A stretch of 36,244 nucleotides of DNA from Anaerolineae bacterium. GTDB taxonomy: Bacteria; Chloroflexota; Anaerolineae; Anaerolineales; Villigracilaceae. The first letter of the stretch is position 1. Each line of letters begins with the position of its first letter. The stretch covers positions 1 to 36,244 of the forward strand of contig JABGQU010000011.1 of the NCBI GenBank assembly GCA_018648605.1. Reading direction: 5' to 3'. This document shows positions 24,352-32,895 of this stretch, piece by piece. A program made the position numbers and the translations under genes. The notes beneath the pieces are model-generated. The model did no database searches, was not told the origin of the DNA, and saw only the letters and a program-made list of their open reading frames with translations.

Positions 24352-26220
24352 ATGACGAACGATTTTATAAAAGCCTTTAACGATGTATTAGAAGATAAAC
24401 AGCTTCCAAAAGAAGTCATTTTGGAGGCTATTGAGTCAGCGATGGCTTCGGCGTATCGGCGGGCAGTTAATGCCTCCAGTGCGCAAGAAGTGATCGCCAA
24501 AATTGATTCAGAGACCGGTGAAGTAACTATCTTTGCTGAAAAAGAGATCGTGGAAGATGTGCAGGATGAACGCACAGAAGCCACGCTCGCTGATGCTCTT
24601 GCAGTTGACCCCGAAGCTGAAATGGGAGGGATGGCACTTGTTGAATCCACTCCTGCTAACTTTGGGCGTGTTGCCGCACAAACTGCACGACAGGTGATCC
24701 AGCAACGGATCCGTGAAGCGGAACGTGCTGTGCAAGCGGAATACTTCGAGCGTCAGATCGGTGAGATCATTAGTGGTACTGTGCAGGCTGCTGGCGGACG
24801 TCATGGTGTGACGATCGGCTTGGATATGAAAGCCGAAGGCACGATGCCGAATAACCAGAAAATCCCTGGCGAACGTTTCCGTGTTCATGACCGTGTACGC
24901 GCAGTTGTGTTGGAAGTGAAAGATTCGCCGCGTGGTCCGCAGATTATTCTCTCGCGTGGACACGGCAGTTTCCTGCGCCGTTTGCTTGAGAACGAAGTGC
25001 CCGAAATTTATCATGGTGTGGTCGAAATTCGTGGCATCTCCCGCGAGCCGGGACGGCGTGCAAAGGTGGCGGTTTCCGCTACGCAAGAGGGGATCGATCC
25101 CGTTGGCGCATGTGTTGGTATTCGTGGTGTCCGTATCCAGAATATTGTGCGCGAACTCCATAACGAAAAAATTGACATTATTGAGTGGAACGCTGACCCG
25201 GTTGCTTATATCTCCAAGGCGATCAGCCCTGCGCGCGTAACCGGTGTTTATCTTTCTGATCGCCCCGATGCAACACGTACCGCAACTGTCGTCGTGACGG
25301 AAGATCAGCTTAGCCTGGCTATCGGGCGCGATGGGCAGAATGCTCGTCTCGCAGCGAAGTTGACCGGTTGGCGGATCGACATTAAGAGTCTGGTTGAAGC
25401 CTCAGCTGATTCGTTGAATAAATTACAAAACGATGCCGAATTGGCAGAGATCTTGCCAAAGGCAGTTGAAGAAGCGCCTGCAATAGAAGCTCTTTTGGCT
25501 AAAAAGACCGAAGGGCGTTCGCTTTCGCCAGAAGAATATCAACAAATGTCGAATTTCATGGATCATGTTGAAAAACGGACCATCGAAGTTCAAGCTGAAG
25601 CCGATCAAGCAGAGCAAGAGCGTTATGCAGAAGCTCGCGCAGATATTGCTCCGGTAGCTTTCGAGATGATGTTGGCTGATACTGAGATCAAAGAGCATAT
25701 TTTTAATATTCTCTTTGAAGCCGAATATGAAACCGTTGGTGATCTGATGCTGGCTTTGCGCCTTGATCCCGATCAGGTGTTTGGCTTGCCTGGCATTGGT
25801 CCGAAGGCAATTGAGAATATCACTGAAGTTTTGGCTGTGCTGACCTTCCCCGAAGCCGAACCAGAAGCGGTTGTTGAAGAAACTGCCGAAGAAACAGAAG
25901 AAGCTGAGGATGGGGTTGAAACGGAAGCTGTTGAGGCTGAAGAAACTGCTGAAGAGACAGAGCAAGTTGATGTTGAGTCCGAGACGAGTGAAGAAGATGA
26001 AGCAGCACCTTCTATGGATGAAGTTTTCGCAGTCCAACCGGATATGTTGCCTGCTTCCGATAAAGAAGAAGAAGTTGATCCTGAAGAGATCGCTAAAGAG
26101 AAAAAGAAACGCAAGAAGAAATTCGTCAAATATGAATTTGATCCCGAGCTTGGTGAAGTGGTTGCCAAGAAACGCCGCAAGCGCAGCGCCAATGATTGGG
26201 ATGCCGAAGAAGATTGGTAG
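24352..26220 (+). CDS. nusA: Transcription termination/antitermination factor NusA
   Basis: A 622-residue protein that binds RNA polymerase and nascent RNA. Domains in order: N-terminal polymerase-binding domain (1-125), S1 domain (about 135-200), KH1 and KH2 (about 205-345, with [15 protein letters not shown] and [16 protein letters not shown]). An acidic linker follows, then a helix-hairpin-helix (about 460-500, [15 protein letters not shown]). A long Glu-rich stretch (about 503-590) and a Lys/Arg-rich end ([18 protein letters not shown]) are extensions beyond the usual 350-500 residues. GGGGAG about 11 bases upstream supports the ATG. First gene of the operon; rimP is absent here. Confidence 0.96.
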   Translation: MTNDFIKAFNDVLEDKQLPKEVILEAIESAMASAYRRAVNASSAQEVIAKIDSETGEVTIFAEKEIVEDVQDERTEATLADALAVDPEAEMGGMALVESTPANFGRVAAQTARQVIQQRIREAERAVQAEYFERQIGEIISGTVQAAGGRHGVTIGLDMKAEGTMPNNQKIPGERFRVHDRVRAVVLEVKDSPRGPQIILSRGHGSFLRRLLENEVPEIYHGVVEIRGISREPGRRAKVAVSATQEGIDPVGACVGIRGVRIQNIVRELHNEKIDIIEWNADPVAYISKAISPARVTGVYLSDRPDATRTATVVVTEDQLSLAIGRDGQNARLAAKLTGWRIDIKSLVEASADSLNKLQNDAELAEILPKAVEEAPAIEALLAKKTEGRSLSPEEYQQMSNFMDHVEKRTIEVQAEADQAEQERYAEARADIAPVAFEMMLADTEIKEHIFNILFEAEYETVGDLMLALRLDPDQVFGLPGIGPKAIENITEVLAVLTFPEAEPEAVVEETAEETEEAEDGVETEAVEAEETAEETEQVDVESETSEEDEAAPSMDEVFAVQPDMLPASDKEEEVDPEEIAKEKKKRKKKFVKYEFDPELGEVVAKKRRKRSANDWDAEEDW

Positions 26221-26229
26221 GCTTTCTCG

Positions 26230-26532
26230 GTGAATAAGAAATCTCCCCGACGTGGGCGGCATATTCCCCAGCGAACTTGTGTGGGATGTCGTGAAATGCT
26301 TGAGAAGCGAGCTTTGGTCCGCGTAGTACGCAGCCCAGAGGGGGTGCAGATCGATCTATCGGGGAAAATGCCCGGGCGAGGTGCCTATTTACATGACCGT
26401 ATCTCATGTTGGGAAAGCGGTTTGAAAGGTGCCCTAAGCAATGCTCTTAAGGTAAGTTTTACAACAGAAGAACGAGAAGCGTTTCAGAAATTTATGCAAA
26501 CGCTCTCTGCTGAAGATGAAAATGAGAACTAA
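26230..26532 (+). CDS. ylxR: YlxR family RNA-binding protein
   Basis: A 100-residue DUF448 protein with the family start RTCVGCREMLEKRALVRVVRS and the core GRGAYLHDRISCW. YlxR is small, basic and binds nucleic acid; it has been linked to regulation of RNase P and of transcription in some bacteria. Start codon GTG at 26230, 9 bases after the nusA stop. It lies in its usual place between nusA and infB. The L7Ae-like ylxQ that often follows is missing. Confidence 0.9.
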   Translation: MNKKSPRRGRHIPQRTCVGCREMLEKRALVRVVRSPEGVQIDLSGKMPGRGAYLHDRISCWESGLKGALSNALKVSFTTEEREAFQKFMQTLSAEDENEN

Positions 26533-26535
26533 CGA

Positions 26536-26570
26536 TATGTGATCTGTCTTTTAAGAGACGGCATCACATA
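26536..26570 (+). promoter_or_regulatory. Hairpin between ylxR and infB
   Basis: TATGTGAT (26536-26543) pairs with ATCACATA (26563-26570), with a further GTCT/AGAC pairing inside. It sits directly before the infB ribosome site (GAGGTGG) and could influence infB translation or mark an mRNA processing site. It occupies the place where ylxQ is found in other operons. Confidence 0.45.
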
Positions 26571-26585
26571 GAGAAGAGGTGGTTT

Positions 26586-28373
26586 ATGAGTGATGACGGA
26601 CAAAAAATAATCGAGATACCTGCCGGGATCGGTGTTCGCGATCTGGCAGAACGGATGGACTCCAGCCCGATCGAGATCATCAAAATTTTGATGACCAACG
26701 GTGTGATGGCGAGCATTAACCAGCAGATCGATTTTGATTCAGCTGCTATTGTTGCGGCTGATATGGGTTTTGAAGCGGTTCTTGAGAAAGTAAAGGAAGA
26801 AGGCGCAGAAGCAGAAGCGGATGTGGCGCATTGGCGACAAGTGATCGCAAATGAAGATAATGCCGTGCTGGAAGATCGCCCTCCTGTTGTCACCATATTG
26901 GGTCATGTAGATCATGGCAAGACGACACTGCTGGATGCGATCCGTGATACAGAAGTGCAGGCTGGCGAAGCTGGCGGCATTACGCAGCATATTGGTGCTT
27001 ATCAAGTTGTGCAGGATGGGCAGACTATCACCTTTTTGGACACACCCGGTCATGCTGCTTTTACAGCGATGCGTGCGCGCGGGGCGCAAGGTGCTGATAT
27101 TGTTGTGTTGGTTGTTGCAGCCGATGATGGTGTGATGCCCCAAACTAAAGAAGCGATTGCGCATGCTAAAGCAGCGCGTGTTCCGATCATTGTTGCCTTG
27201 AATAAGATCGATAAGGGCAACGCAAACCCCGAACTGGTTAAAAAACAATTATCGGAGAACGAGTTGGTTCCCGACGAATGGGATGGCGATACTATGGTCA
27301 TCCCTGTTTCTGCATTAAATAAAAAGGGCATCGAAGATTTGCTAGAGGCTATTCTTTTGGTCGCTGATAGTATTGATATCCGTGCTAACCCTGCAGGCGA
27401 TGTTGTCGGCACGATCATCGAAGCGGAGTTGGATAAAACACGCGGTGTTATGGCAACATTACTTGTTCAGAACGGTACGCTAAAACAAAGCGATATTGTT
27501 GTTGCAGGCGGTGTTTATGGACGTTTGCGCGCGATGTTTGATTATCGCGGCAAGCGTGTCGAAGAAGCTCTCCCTTCTATGCCGGTCTCTGTGATGGGCT
27601 TGAATGAAGTCCCCAGTGCAGGACAGATCTTTGAGATCGTTAAGGCTGAGAAAATTGCACGTTATCGTGTGAAAGAGTATGTTGAAGAGCATAAAAAAGT
27701 AGCTCAAACAAAGAAAAGTCTCTCTCTTGAAGAGCTCTTCGCGGCATATCAAGCTGGTGAGGCAAAAGAACTACGTCTGATCATTAAAGCTGATGTACAA
27801 GGTTCCCTTGATCCTATTGTGGGTGAGATGAATAAGCTCGGCACCGGCGAGATTGGGATCAAAGTGCTCTATGCCGAAACGGGGAATATCGGCGAGAACG
27901 ATATTACTCTGGCAACTGCATCGAATGCGATCGTGATCGGGTTCAATGTGCAGGCGGATGTAACAGCCCGCCGACTTGCAGATCGTGAAGGTGTTTCCAT
28001 CCGTCTTTACAATATTATTTATCGTATTGTTGAAGATGTTGAAAAAGCACTCAAGGGTATGCTTGCCCCTGTCTTTGCTGAGAAAAATGTTGGCAAAGCC
28101 GAAGTTTTGGCTGTTTTCCCAATTTCGAAAGTTGGCAAGATCGCAGGTTGTCGTGTGCGTAGCGGTATTATTCGCCGTAATGCCCTAATGCGTTTGAAAC
28201 GTGGCGATGACCTTATCTTTGAGGGTGAAGTTTCCTCGCTGAAGCATGAAAAAGAGCGTGTTAACGAAGTGCGCGATGGCTTTGAATGTGGTGTTGGTTT
28301 GAAAAATTTCCACGATATCGAAGTTGGCGACATTCTCGAATGTTATGTGCTCGAAAAAGAGGCGATAGACTAA
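26586..28373 (+). CDS. infB: Translation initiation factor IF-2
   Basis: A 595-residue GTPase that brings initiator tRNA to the ribosome. The short N-terminal IF2_N domain (IEIPAGIGVRDLAERM, 8-60) leads straight to the G domain: GHVDHGKTT, DTPGHAAF and NKID (G1, G3, G4). Domains II, III and C2 follow, ending in LECYVLEKEAID. It lacks the long low-complexity N terminus of the 890-residue enterobacterial protein, as is common outside Proteobacteria. GAGGTGG precedes the ATG. Confidence 0.97.
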   Translation: MSDDGQKIIEIPAGIGVRDLAERMDSSPIEIIKILMTNGVMASINQQIDFDSAAIVAADMGFEAVLEKVKEEGAEAEADVAHWRQVIANEDNAVLEDRPPVVTILGHVDHGKTTLLDAIRDTEVQAGEAGGITQHIGAYQVVQDGQTITFLDTPGHAAFTAMRARGAQGADIVVLVVAADDGVMPQTKEAIAHAKAARVPIIVALNKIDKGNANPELVKKQLSENELVPDEWDGDTMVIPVSALNKKGIEDLLEAILLVADSIDIRANPAGDVVGTIIEAELDKTRGVMATLLVQNGTLKQSDIVVAGGVYGRLRAMFDYRGKRVEEALPSMPVSVMGLNEVPSAGQIFEIVKAEKIARYRVKEYVEEHKKVAQTKKSLSLEELFAAYQAGEAKELRLIIKADVQGSLDPIVGEMNKLGTGEIGIKVLYAETGNIGENDITLATASNAIVIGFNVQADVTARRLADREGVSIRLYNIIYRIVEDVEKALKGMLAPVFAEKNVGKAEVLAVFPISKVGKIAGCRVRSGIIRRNALMRLKRGDDLIFEGEVSSLKHEKERVNEVRDGFECGVGLKNFHDIEVGDILECYVLEKEAID

Positions 28374-28378
28374 AGATT

Positions 28379-28762
28379 ATGCCTTCTGAAATTCGTTTGC
28401 AGCGCATCGCAGATCGTGTAAAAAGAGAACTTTCTGAAATGCTTATTCATGAGATAAGCGATCCACGTGTGCAACAAATTTATATTACCGATGTAAATAT
28501 TGATCGAGAATTGGCGTACGCGAATATATACGTTTCTGCCATCGAGGGATCAGAGCGCGCTAAAGAGGTCTTATCTGGCCTCGAGAGCGCCAGTGGATTT
28601 ATACGCCGAGCTTTGTCGCAGCGCGTGAAATTACGCTCTTTTCCCCATTTACGTTTCCATTGGGATCCAACCCTTGAGCAGGCAGACCGGATCGAGGAGA
28701 TTTTTGCCTCTATCCGCGAAGATGACGAACGCCGCAAAACAAATAACGAAAAGACTGATTAG
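28379..28762 (+). CDS. rbfA: Ribosome-binding factor A
   Basis: About 127 residues. RbfA helps mature the 30S subunit by acting on the 5' end of 16S rRNA. Visible are RIADRVKRELSEMLIHEISDPRV at the start (quoted with a gap: RIADRVKRELSEML, then HEISDPRV), the KH-type core with ITDVNIDRELAYANIYVS, and LRFHWDPTLEQADRIEEI. An upstream in-frame start would add 31 residues of infB overlap, so the ATG 5 bases after the infB stop is preferred. Part of the nusA operon. Confidence 0.93.
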   Translation: MPSEIRLQRIADRVKRELSEMLIHEISDPRVQQIYITDVNIDRELAYANIYVSAIEGSERAKEVLSGLESASGFIRRALSQRVKLRSFPHLRFHWDPTLEQADRIEEIFASIREDDERRKTNNEKTD

Positions 28763-28768
28763 GTAGGA

Positions 28769-29719
28769 ATGACAGAAACCAACGACGCGTCTATTAAGCG
28801 GCGTTTGGGGGAAGCCGAAAAAATATTAATTACCGGACATATCCGCCCCGATGGGGATGCGATTGGCTCTATGCTTGGTTTAGGGCTGGCTCTTCTGGCG
28901 GCGGGTAAAGATGTCCAGATGGTTTTGCCAGAGGGATTGCCAAAGGCCTTTCGGCATCTTGACGGCAGTGATCTGGTAAAAAAAACAGTAGAAGGTTCTA
29001 TTGACACCTTCATTGTCGTGGACTGTGCAGATTTTGAGCGCGTTCATGAAGATTTGAAATACCTCGACATTCCCTCAATTAATATCGACCATCATATTAC
29101 CAATCAGAGCTATGCCGAGATAAACCTCGTTGAAGCGGATTCTGTTTCGACGACCTCGATCCTGACGGAGCATCTGCCTGCCTGGGGGCTGGAGATCACG
29201 TCTGCTGGCGCGGCTGCGCTCCTGACAGGCTTGATCACGGATACGCTTGGTTTTCGGACATTCAATATGAATCCCAAGGCTTTGCGTCAGGCTGCGGATC
29301 TGATGGAATTTGGGCTTGACCTGCCCAAACTTTATTATCAGGCACAAGTGAGCCGTTCTTTCAAAGCTGCGCTTTATTGGGGCGCCGGTCTCTCCACCCT
29401 GGAGAGGGATGGACAAATTGCCTGGGCTACGCTAAGTTTAGAAGACCGTAGAGCTGTTGGATATCATGGCAATGATGATGCAGACTTGATCAATATGCTT
29501 TCGGCGATCGAAGAAAGCCCAGTTGTGCTGGTTTTTGTTGAGCAGCCACATGATAGAGTTAAGGTCTCGTGGCGGGCACGCGGTGAAAGTTGGGATGTAG
29601 CTCAGGTGGCGGCTGGTTTTGGGGGCGGTGGTCATCGCGCAGCTGCCGGGGCGCTCATTGAAGGTTCTTTGGACGAGATCAAACAGAGGGTCTTGGGTGC
29701 GACACGCAGCATCCTGTAA
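28769..29719 (+). CDS. nrnA: DHH-family bifunctional nanoRNase / pAp phosphatase
   Basis: A 316-residue NrnA-type phosphoesterase that degrades 2-5-nt RNAs and, in relatives, converts pAp to AMP. DHH motifs in order: GHIRPDGDAIGSMLGLG (metal site), VVDCADFERV, and NIDHHITNQ (DHH). The C-terminal DHHA1 domain has GFGGGGHRAAAG, which binds the nucleotide phosphate. TAGGTAGG upstream sets the start, 6 bases after rbfA. The rbfA-nrnA-truB order is common in Gram-positive-type genomes. Confidence 0.93.
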   Translation: MTETNDASIKRRLGEAEKILITGHIRPDGDAIGSMLGLGLALLAAGKDVQMVLPEGLPKAFRHLDGSDLVKKTVEGSIDTFIVVDCADFERVHEDLKYLDIPSINIDHHITNQSYAEINLVEADSVSTTSILTEHLPAWGLEITSAGAAALLTGLITDTLGFRTFNMNPKALRQAADLMEFGLDLPKLYYQAQVSRSFKAALYWGAGLSTLERDGQIAWATLSLEDRRAVGYHGNDDADLINMLSAIEESPVVLVFVEQPHDRVKVSWRARGESWDVAQVAAGFGGGGHRAAAGALIEGSLDEIKQRVLGATRSIL

Positions 29720-29794
29720 GAATAAGTAATTTTAGATGAGATATTTATCTTATTCATTTAGAAGAAATAACAAAAAACGGAGGAAAATTCTATT

Positions 29795-30715
29795 ATGAGT
29801 GGTCAAGATAGAAAAAACGCAATTTCTGGTGTTCTGGTTATTGATAAACCGACCGGGATGACCTCGCATGATGTTGTCAATGTTGTCCGTCGTGGCACGG
29901 ATATTCGGCGTGCCGGGCATACGGGCACATTGGATCCGCGTGCTTCGGGCGTGCTGGTTGTGCTGGTTGGTCCGGCTGTGCGTTTGAGCGAATATATTTC
30001 GGCTTCTGATAAACGCTATCAGGCGATCATTCGCCTTGGCACGGCAACCGATACCTATGATGCAGAAGGCGTCTTCACACGTGATGAAGCTACAATTGAT
30101 GTGACCGAAGAGCAATTTGAAGAAGAATTAAAGAAGTTTGAAGGCGAGATCGCGCAAGTGCCGCCGCCTTATTCTGCTGTAAAAGTAAATGGGCGCAAAG
30201 CCTACGAGATGGCGCGTAAAGGTGAAGAAGTAGAACTCGAGCCTCGCATGATCCAGGTGCACCATCTTGAAGTTTTAGAATGGGCAAGCCCCGAAGTTGT
30301 GGTGGACGTGCATTGTTCTTCCGGTACATATATCCGCTCATTGGCAAATGACCTTGGTGAAGTTTTGGGTTGTGGTGCCTATTTGGTTGGTTTGCGCCGC
30401 ACAAAGAACGGGCGTTTCTCGCTGCGCGATGCTGTGCCGCTGCGCAAGCTCAAAGAAGCCTTTGAAGCTGGCGATTGGTACAAATATCTAATTCCTGCTG
30501 CCGAATCTCTGGCAGATTGGCCCTCGGTCGAGTTAGACCCCGATCAAGTTGAAACCATCCGCCACGGGCATCGCATTCCAGCCGAAGCAGATAGCGATCC
30601 CGAGAATATGGTGCGCGGTGTGAGCGAAGCGGGCGAACTGATCGCATTGCTAAAACTCGAAGAAGGCGAAGACGGCTCTCCCGAGTGGCAGCCGAAGAAA
30701 GTTTTCTTCTCCTAA
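29795..30715 (+). CDS. truB: tRNA pseudouridine-55 synthase TruB
   Basis: A 306-residue enzyme that makes pseudouridine 55 in the T loop of tRNAs. The start has GVLVIDKPTGMTSHDVVN; the catalytic aspartate is in GHTGTLDPRASGVLVV. The conserved RYQAIIRLGTATDTYDAEG and a PUA-like C-terminal region (HRIPAEADSDPENMVRGVS) follow. GGAGGAAAA upstream supports the start. A weak hairpin GAATAAG/CTTATTC (29720-29755) lies in the preceding gap. Confidence 0.95.
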   Translation: MSGQDRKNAISGVLVIDKPTGMTSHDVVNVVRRGTDIRRAGHTGTLDPRASGVLVVLVGPAVRLSEYISASDKRYQAIIRLGTATDTYDAEGVFTRDEATIDVTEEQFEEELKKFEGEIAQVPPPYSAVKVNGRKAYEMARKGEEVELEPRMIQVHHLEVLEWASPEVVVDVHCSSGTYIRSLANDLGEVLGCGAYLVGLRRTKNGRFSLRDAVPLRKLKEAFEAGDWYKYLIPAAESLADWPSVELDPDQVETIRHGHRIPAEADSDPENMVRGVSEAGELIALLKLEEGEDGSPEWQPKKVFFS

Positions 30716-30742
30716 ACTGAGAAAGATAGATCAAGTTTTCGT

Positions 30743-30851
30743 AGACCCGAAAGGTTTCAAAGGCGCTCTTATCAAAATTGCTCCTTATCTGCCGAGCATA
30801 TTACTCAAAATATATGCCGCAGAAAATCTTTCGGGTCTCATTATTTTTTTT
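30743..30851 (+). promoter_or_regulatory. Structured element with T-run between truB and ribF
   Basis: An 11-bp perfect long-range stem (30743-30753 with 30828-30838) encloses a second hairpin TCTGC..GCATAT/ATATGC..GCAGA (30788-30823), and the outer 3' arm is followed by CATTATTTTTTTT (T-run 30844-30851). It looks like a branched terminator or a ligand-gated attenuator. The conserved core of the FMN riboswitch is not present. Confidence 0.55.
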
Positions 30852-30869
30852 CTAACTTAATTTTCTACT

Positions 30870-31790
30870 ATGCAGCATCTTCGCTCCCTTCAAGGCATTT
30901 CGCTTGGAAAAACCTGGCTCACCATTGGCGTTTTTGATGGTGTTCATCGTGGGCATCAGGAAATATTAAAAGCACTCACGGCAGGCGCAAAAGCAGCAAA
31001 GGCGTCTGCCGTTGTGCTTAGTTTTTATCCGCACCCTGCCGCAGTGTTGGGAAAACGCGAAAACCTGAAATACCTTTCTCCCCCCGACGAAAAAGCAGCC
31101 TTGCTCGCTAAATTCGGCGTGGATGCCCTGATCACACACCCCTTTGACCTGCAAATTTCTTCACTCTCTCCTGATGATTTCATGGGGAATATTCAGCGCC
31201 ACCTAAGGCTTGAAAAACTGCTCGTCGGTTACGATTTTGCCTTGGGAAAAGGGCGCCAGGGCGATGCAGCCTATCTCAAAAAAATGGGATTAAGCGATGG
31301 TTATACTGTGCAGCGTTTCGACCCATTTCTGGACGCGGACGGGATCATCTCCTCCAGCCGTGTGCGGGATGCGCTCGCGGATGGGAACGTGCTTGCCGCC
31401 CAGCAGCTTTTGGGGCATCCCTATGCTTTGAGTGGCTCCGTCATCCACGGCGACGGGCGTGGGCGCAAGATCAACATCCCCACCGCAAATATCGACCTGC
31501 CGCGAGAAAAGGCTATTCCTGCAAATGGCGTCTACGCCTGCCGGGTTTATGTCGATGGCGTCAAATATCCCGCCGTCACAAATGTCGGTATCCGCCCAAC
31601 CTTTACGCCCGACAAAGCCGAAGCCAATATTGAAGCGCATCTACTCGATTTTGATCGTGATCTCTACGAGAAAGAATTACGCCTTGAATTCATCGACCAC
31701 CTGCGCCCGGAGAAAAAATTTAATGGCGTTGACGAGTTGCTTGCCCAAATTGGTGTAGATATAAAAAAAGCCAGAGAAATTCTGGCTTAG
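30870..31790 (+). CDS. ribF: Bifunctional riboflavin kinase / FAD synthetase
   Basis: A 306-residue enzyme that phosphorylates riboflavin to FMN and adenylates it to FAD. The N-terminal adenylyltransferase domain has TIGVFDGVHRGHQEIL and VGYDFALGKGRQGD, then SSSRVRDAL; the C-terminal kinase domain has GSVIHGDGRGRKINIPTANID and TNVGIRPTF. Full length. The ATG at 30870 has no ribosome site. It follows the structured element at 30743-30851, and in other genomes ribF also follows truB. FMN and FAD are needed for complex I. Confidence 0.95.
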   Translation: MQHLRSLQGISLGKTWLTIGVFDGVHRGHQEILKALTAGAKAAKASAVVLSFYPHPAAVLGKRENLKYLSPPDEKAALLAKFGVDALITHPFDLQISSLSPDDFMGNIQRHLRLEKLLVGYDFALGKGRQGDAAYLKKMGLSDGYTVQRFDPFLDADGIISSSRVRDALADGNVLAAQQLLGHPYALSGSVIHGDGRGRKINIPTANIDLPREKAIPANGVYACRVYVDGVKYPAVTNVGIRPTFTPDKAEANIEAHLLDFDRDLYEKELRLEFIDHLRPEKKFNGVDELLAQIGVDIKKAREILA

Positions 31791-31794
31791 TTGT

Positions 31795-31836
31795 GAGACG
31801 TGCGTTGCATCTGCTTTTTGATGCATTGCACGTCTC
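31795..31836. repeat. Palindromic element after ribF, with an alternative pairing
   Basis: GAGACGTGC (31795-31803)/GCACGTCTC (31828-31836) encloses TGCATC/GATGCA (31806-31811/31820-31825). The 3' arm (TGCATTGCAC, 31822-31831) is also complementary to GTGCAATGCA at 31873-31882, so two mutually exclusive stems are possible. Its sequence resembles dispersed GAGACG...CGTCTC repeats of other bacteria. It could act as a terminator for the convergent genes, though no T-run follows. Confidence 0.5.
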
Positions 31837-31908
31837 GTAATTGCATAACTCGACCTACAACGTACTGCAAAAGTGCAATGCAGGTCTTTTCACTTAGACT
31901 GGGGGCGC

Positions 31909-32286
31909 TTATTTTGTCGTGATTTTCTCCAAAAATATCTGCCAGTCTTCTTTGTTTACCATCCCTGCAGAAACAGGGATCTTCTTGCGAGTATCATCCT
32001 GCATGACAAACAATTTTTTACCATCCAGTTCAATATCTTTGAGAGAACTGAAATCGTAAACAGTTTTTGCTGGTCCAAGAATAGCGTGTAGGGTCAGGCT
32101 GTTTTCATCGTATTCAAAATATGTTCTCGTAAGCGTCAGTACCCCAAACAAAAGCATCACAAATCCAACCGTGAGCGGTGTGGATGTTTGGCCTCCCTCC
32201 AGGGCAATTACAAAATAAAGGCAAGCAAATAAAAGCCCCAATACGATAAAAATAACGCCGACCGATTTCTTATACTTTACTGTCAT
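31909..32286 (-). CDS. Small membrane protein with PH-like domain
   Basis: 125 residues. Two membrane helices (about 8-28 and 36-52) are followed by a cytoplasmic beta-rich domain (YFEYDENSLTLHAILGPAKT, then SSLKDIELDGKKLFVMQ and a C-terminal helix EDWQIFLEKI), as in bacterial PH-like membrane proteins. Function unknown. AAGGAGTAG upstream sets the start. First gene of the lower-GC region read from the right. Confidence 0.7.
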   Translation of the reverse strand: MTVKYKKSVGVIFIVLGLLFACLYFVIALEGGQTSTPLTVGFVMLLFGVLTLTRTYFEYDENSLTLHAILGPAKTVYDFSSLKDIELDGKKLFVMQDDTRKKIPVSAGMVNKEDWQIFLEKITTK

Positions 32287-32348
32287 ATTCTACTCCTTGT
32301 GATGATTTGAATTGCTTTTTATCCTGACAGAGGGTCAGGTAATTCACT

Positions 32349-32818
32349 TTATGTTTCTTTGATTGAAGTCTCTACTCGCAAAGGCGAACTAACCCTCCCC
32401 CAAACTCGACCCGCCATCAGCGCCCCCGCAAAACCAGCGCCCATCCCGGCGACGATACCCGCGATCATCCCCCAAGTCTGGCCAGATTCTATCCCCACCA
32501 CGTGCCCGGCATAGCCGCCAGCCCAGCGCCCTAACCAGATGGCTGCGCCCATTGTCAATGCGAGCCCGAGCAGGTCGAGGAAGGTGTTGCGGACAACTGC
32601 TTCCTTGCTGCGCCATTGCTTTTCTCCGGTTCCTGAGCTTGTCGAAGGATTTCCCAATTGCGGTGGATGGTAAAAAAGATTGCGGCTCCGATGCTGATGG
32701 TGAGAATCACAATAGAGAAGGCGCTTGAAGAATTTGGGTACAGAAACAACGTAACGAGAAGTGTGATGAGTAATAAAATTGATATAACGGGCATAAACCT
32801 TTGAAGAGTTTTGAGCAT
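32349..32818 (-). pseudogene. Membrane-protein gene split by a 20-bp repeat insertion
   Basis: The 5' half (32818 to about 32648) encodes two membrane helices and ends in TIHRNWEI. The 3' half, in another frame, encodes EAVVRNTFLDLLGLALTMGA, further helices (GMIAGIVAGMGAGFAGALMA) and a stop at 32349. Between them lies GGTTCCTGAGCTTGTCGAAG (32628-32647, plus strand), a dispersed repeat. Removing exactly these 20 bases joins the halves in one frame through ...WEI-GEKQWRSKE-AVV.... As it stands, the first frame ends at 32555. Other partial copies occur at 34197-34460 and 35342-35557. GGGAAACATCT precedes the ATG. Confidence 0.8.
32628..32647. repeat. 20-bp dispersed-repeat insertion
   Basis: The unit contains CCTGAGCTTGTCGAAG, a short repeat widespread in bacterial genomes, and breaks the reading frame of its host gene. 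A longer relative is at 19746-19790. Confidence 0.75.
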
Positions 32819-32860
32819 AGATGTTTCCCTGTCTATGAATGTTGCCTAAAACCTTGTTTG

Positions 32861-32891
32861 GCAATCAGCGCCCCCACAAACCTAACATCCC
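32861..32891 (-). pseudogene. Possible 3' fragment of the same membrane-protein gene
   Basis: The minus-strand sequence GGGATGTTAGGTTTGTGGGGG followed by CGCTGATTGC (positions 32891-32861) resembles the part of the neighbouring copy that encodes GMGAGFAGALMA, with about 18 of 20 identical over the best stretch. The piece is short, so chance similarity is possible. Confidence 0.3.
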
Positions 32892-32895
32892 TTCT

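Noticed and set aside
25423-26262. 279-codon open frame antisense to nusA
   Set aside because: It results from the Glu-rich codon use of the nusA tail (GAA read backwards gives TTC, Phe). No ribosome site and no family resemblance.
30743-30851. FMN riboswitch upstream of ribF
   Set aside because: The conserved core of that riboswitch is absent, and the multi-helix order does not fit. Kept only as an unassigned structured element.
32840-32891. Integron attC site
   Set aside because: GTTAGGT resembles a core site, but the matching second core and the long imperfect palindrome are missing. Similarity to the neighbouring membrane-protein gene explains it better.
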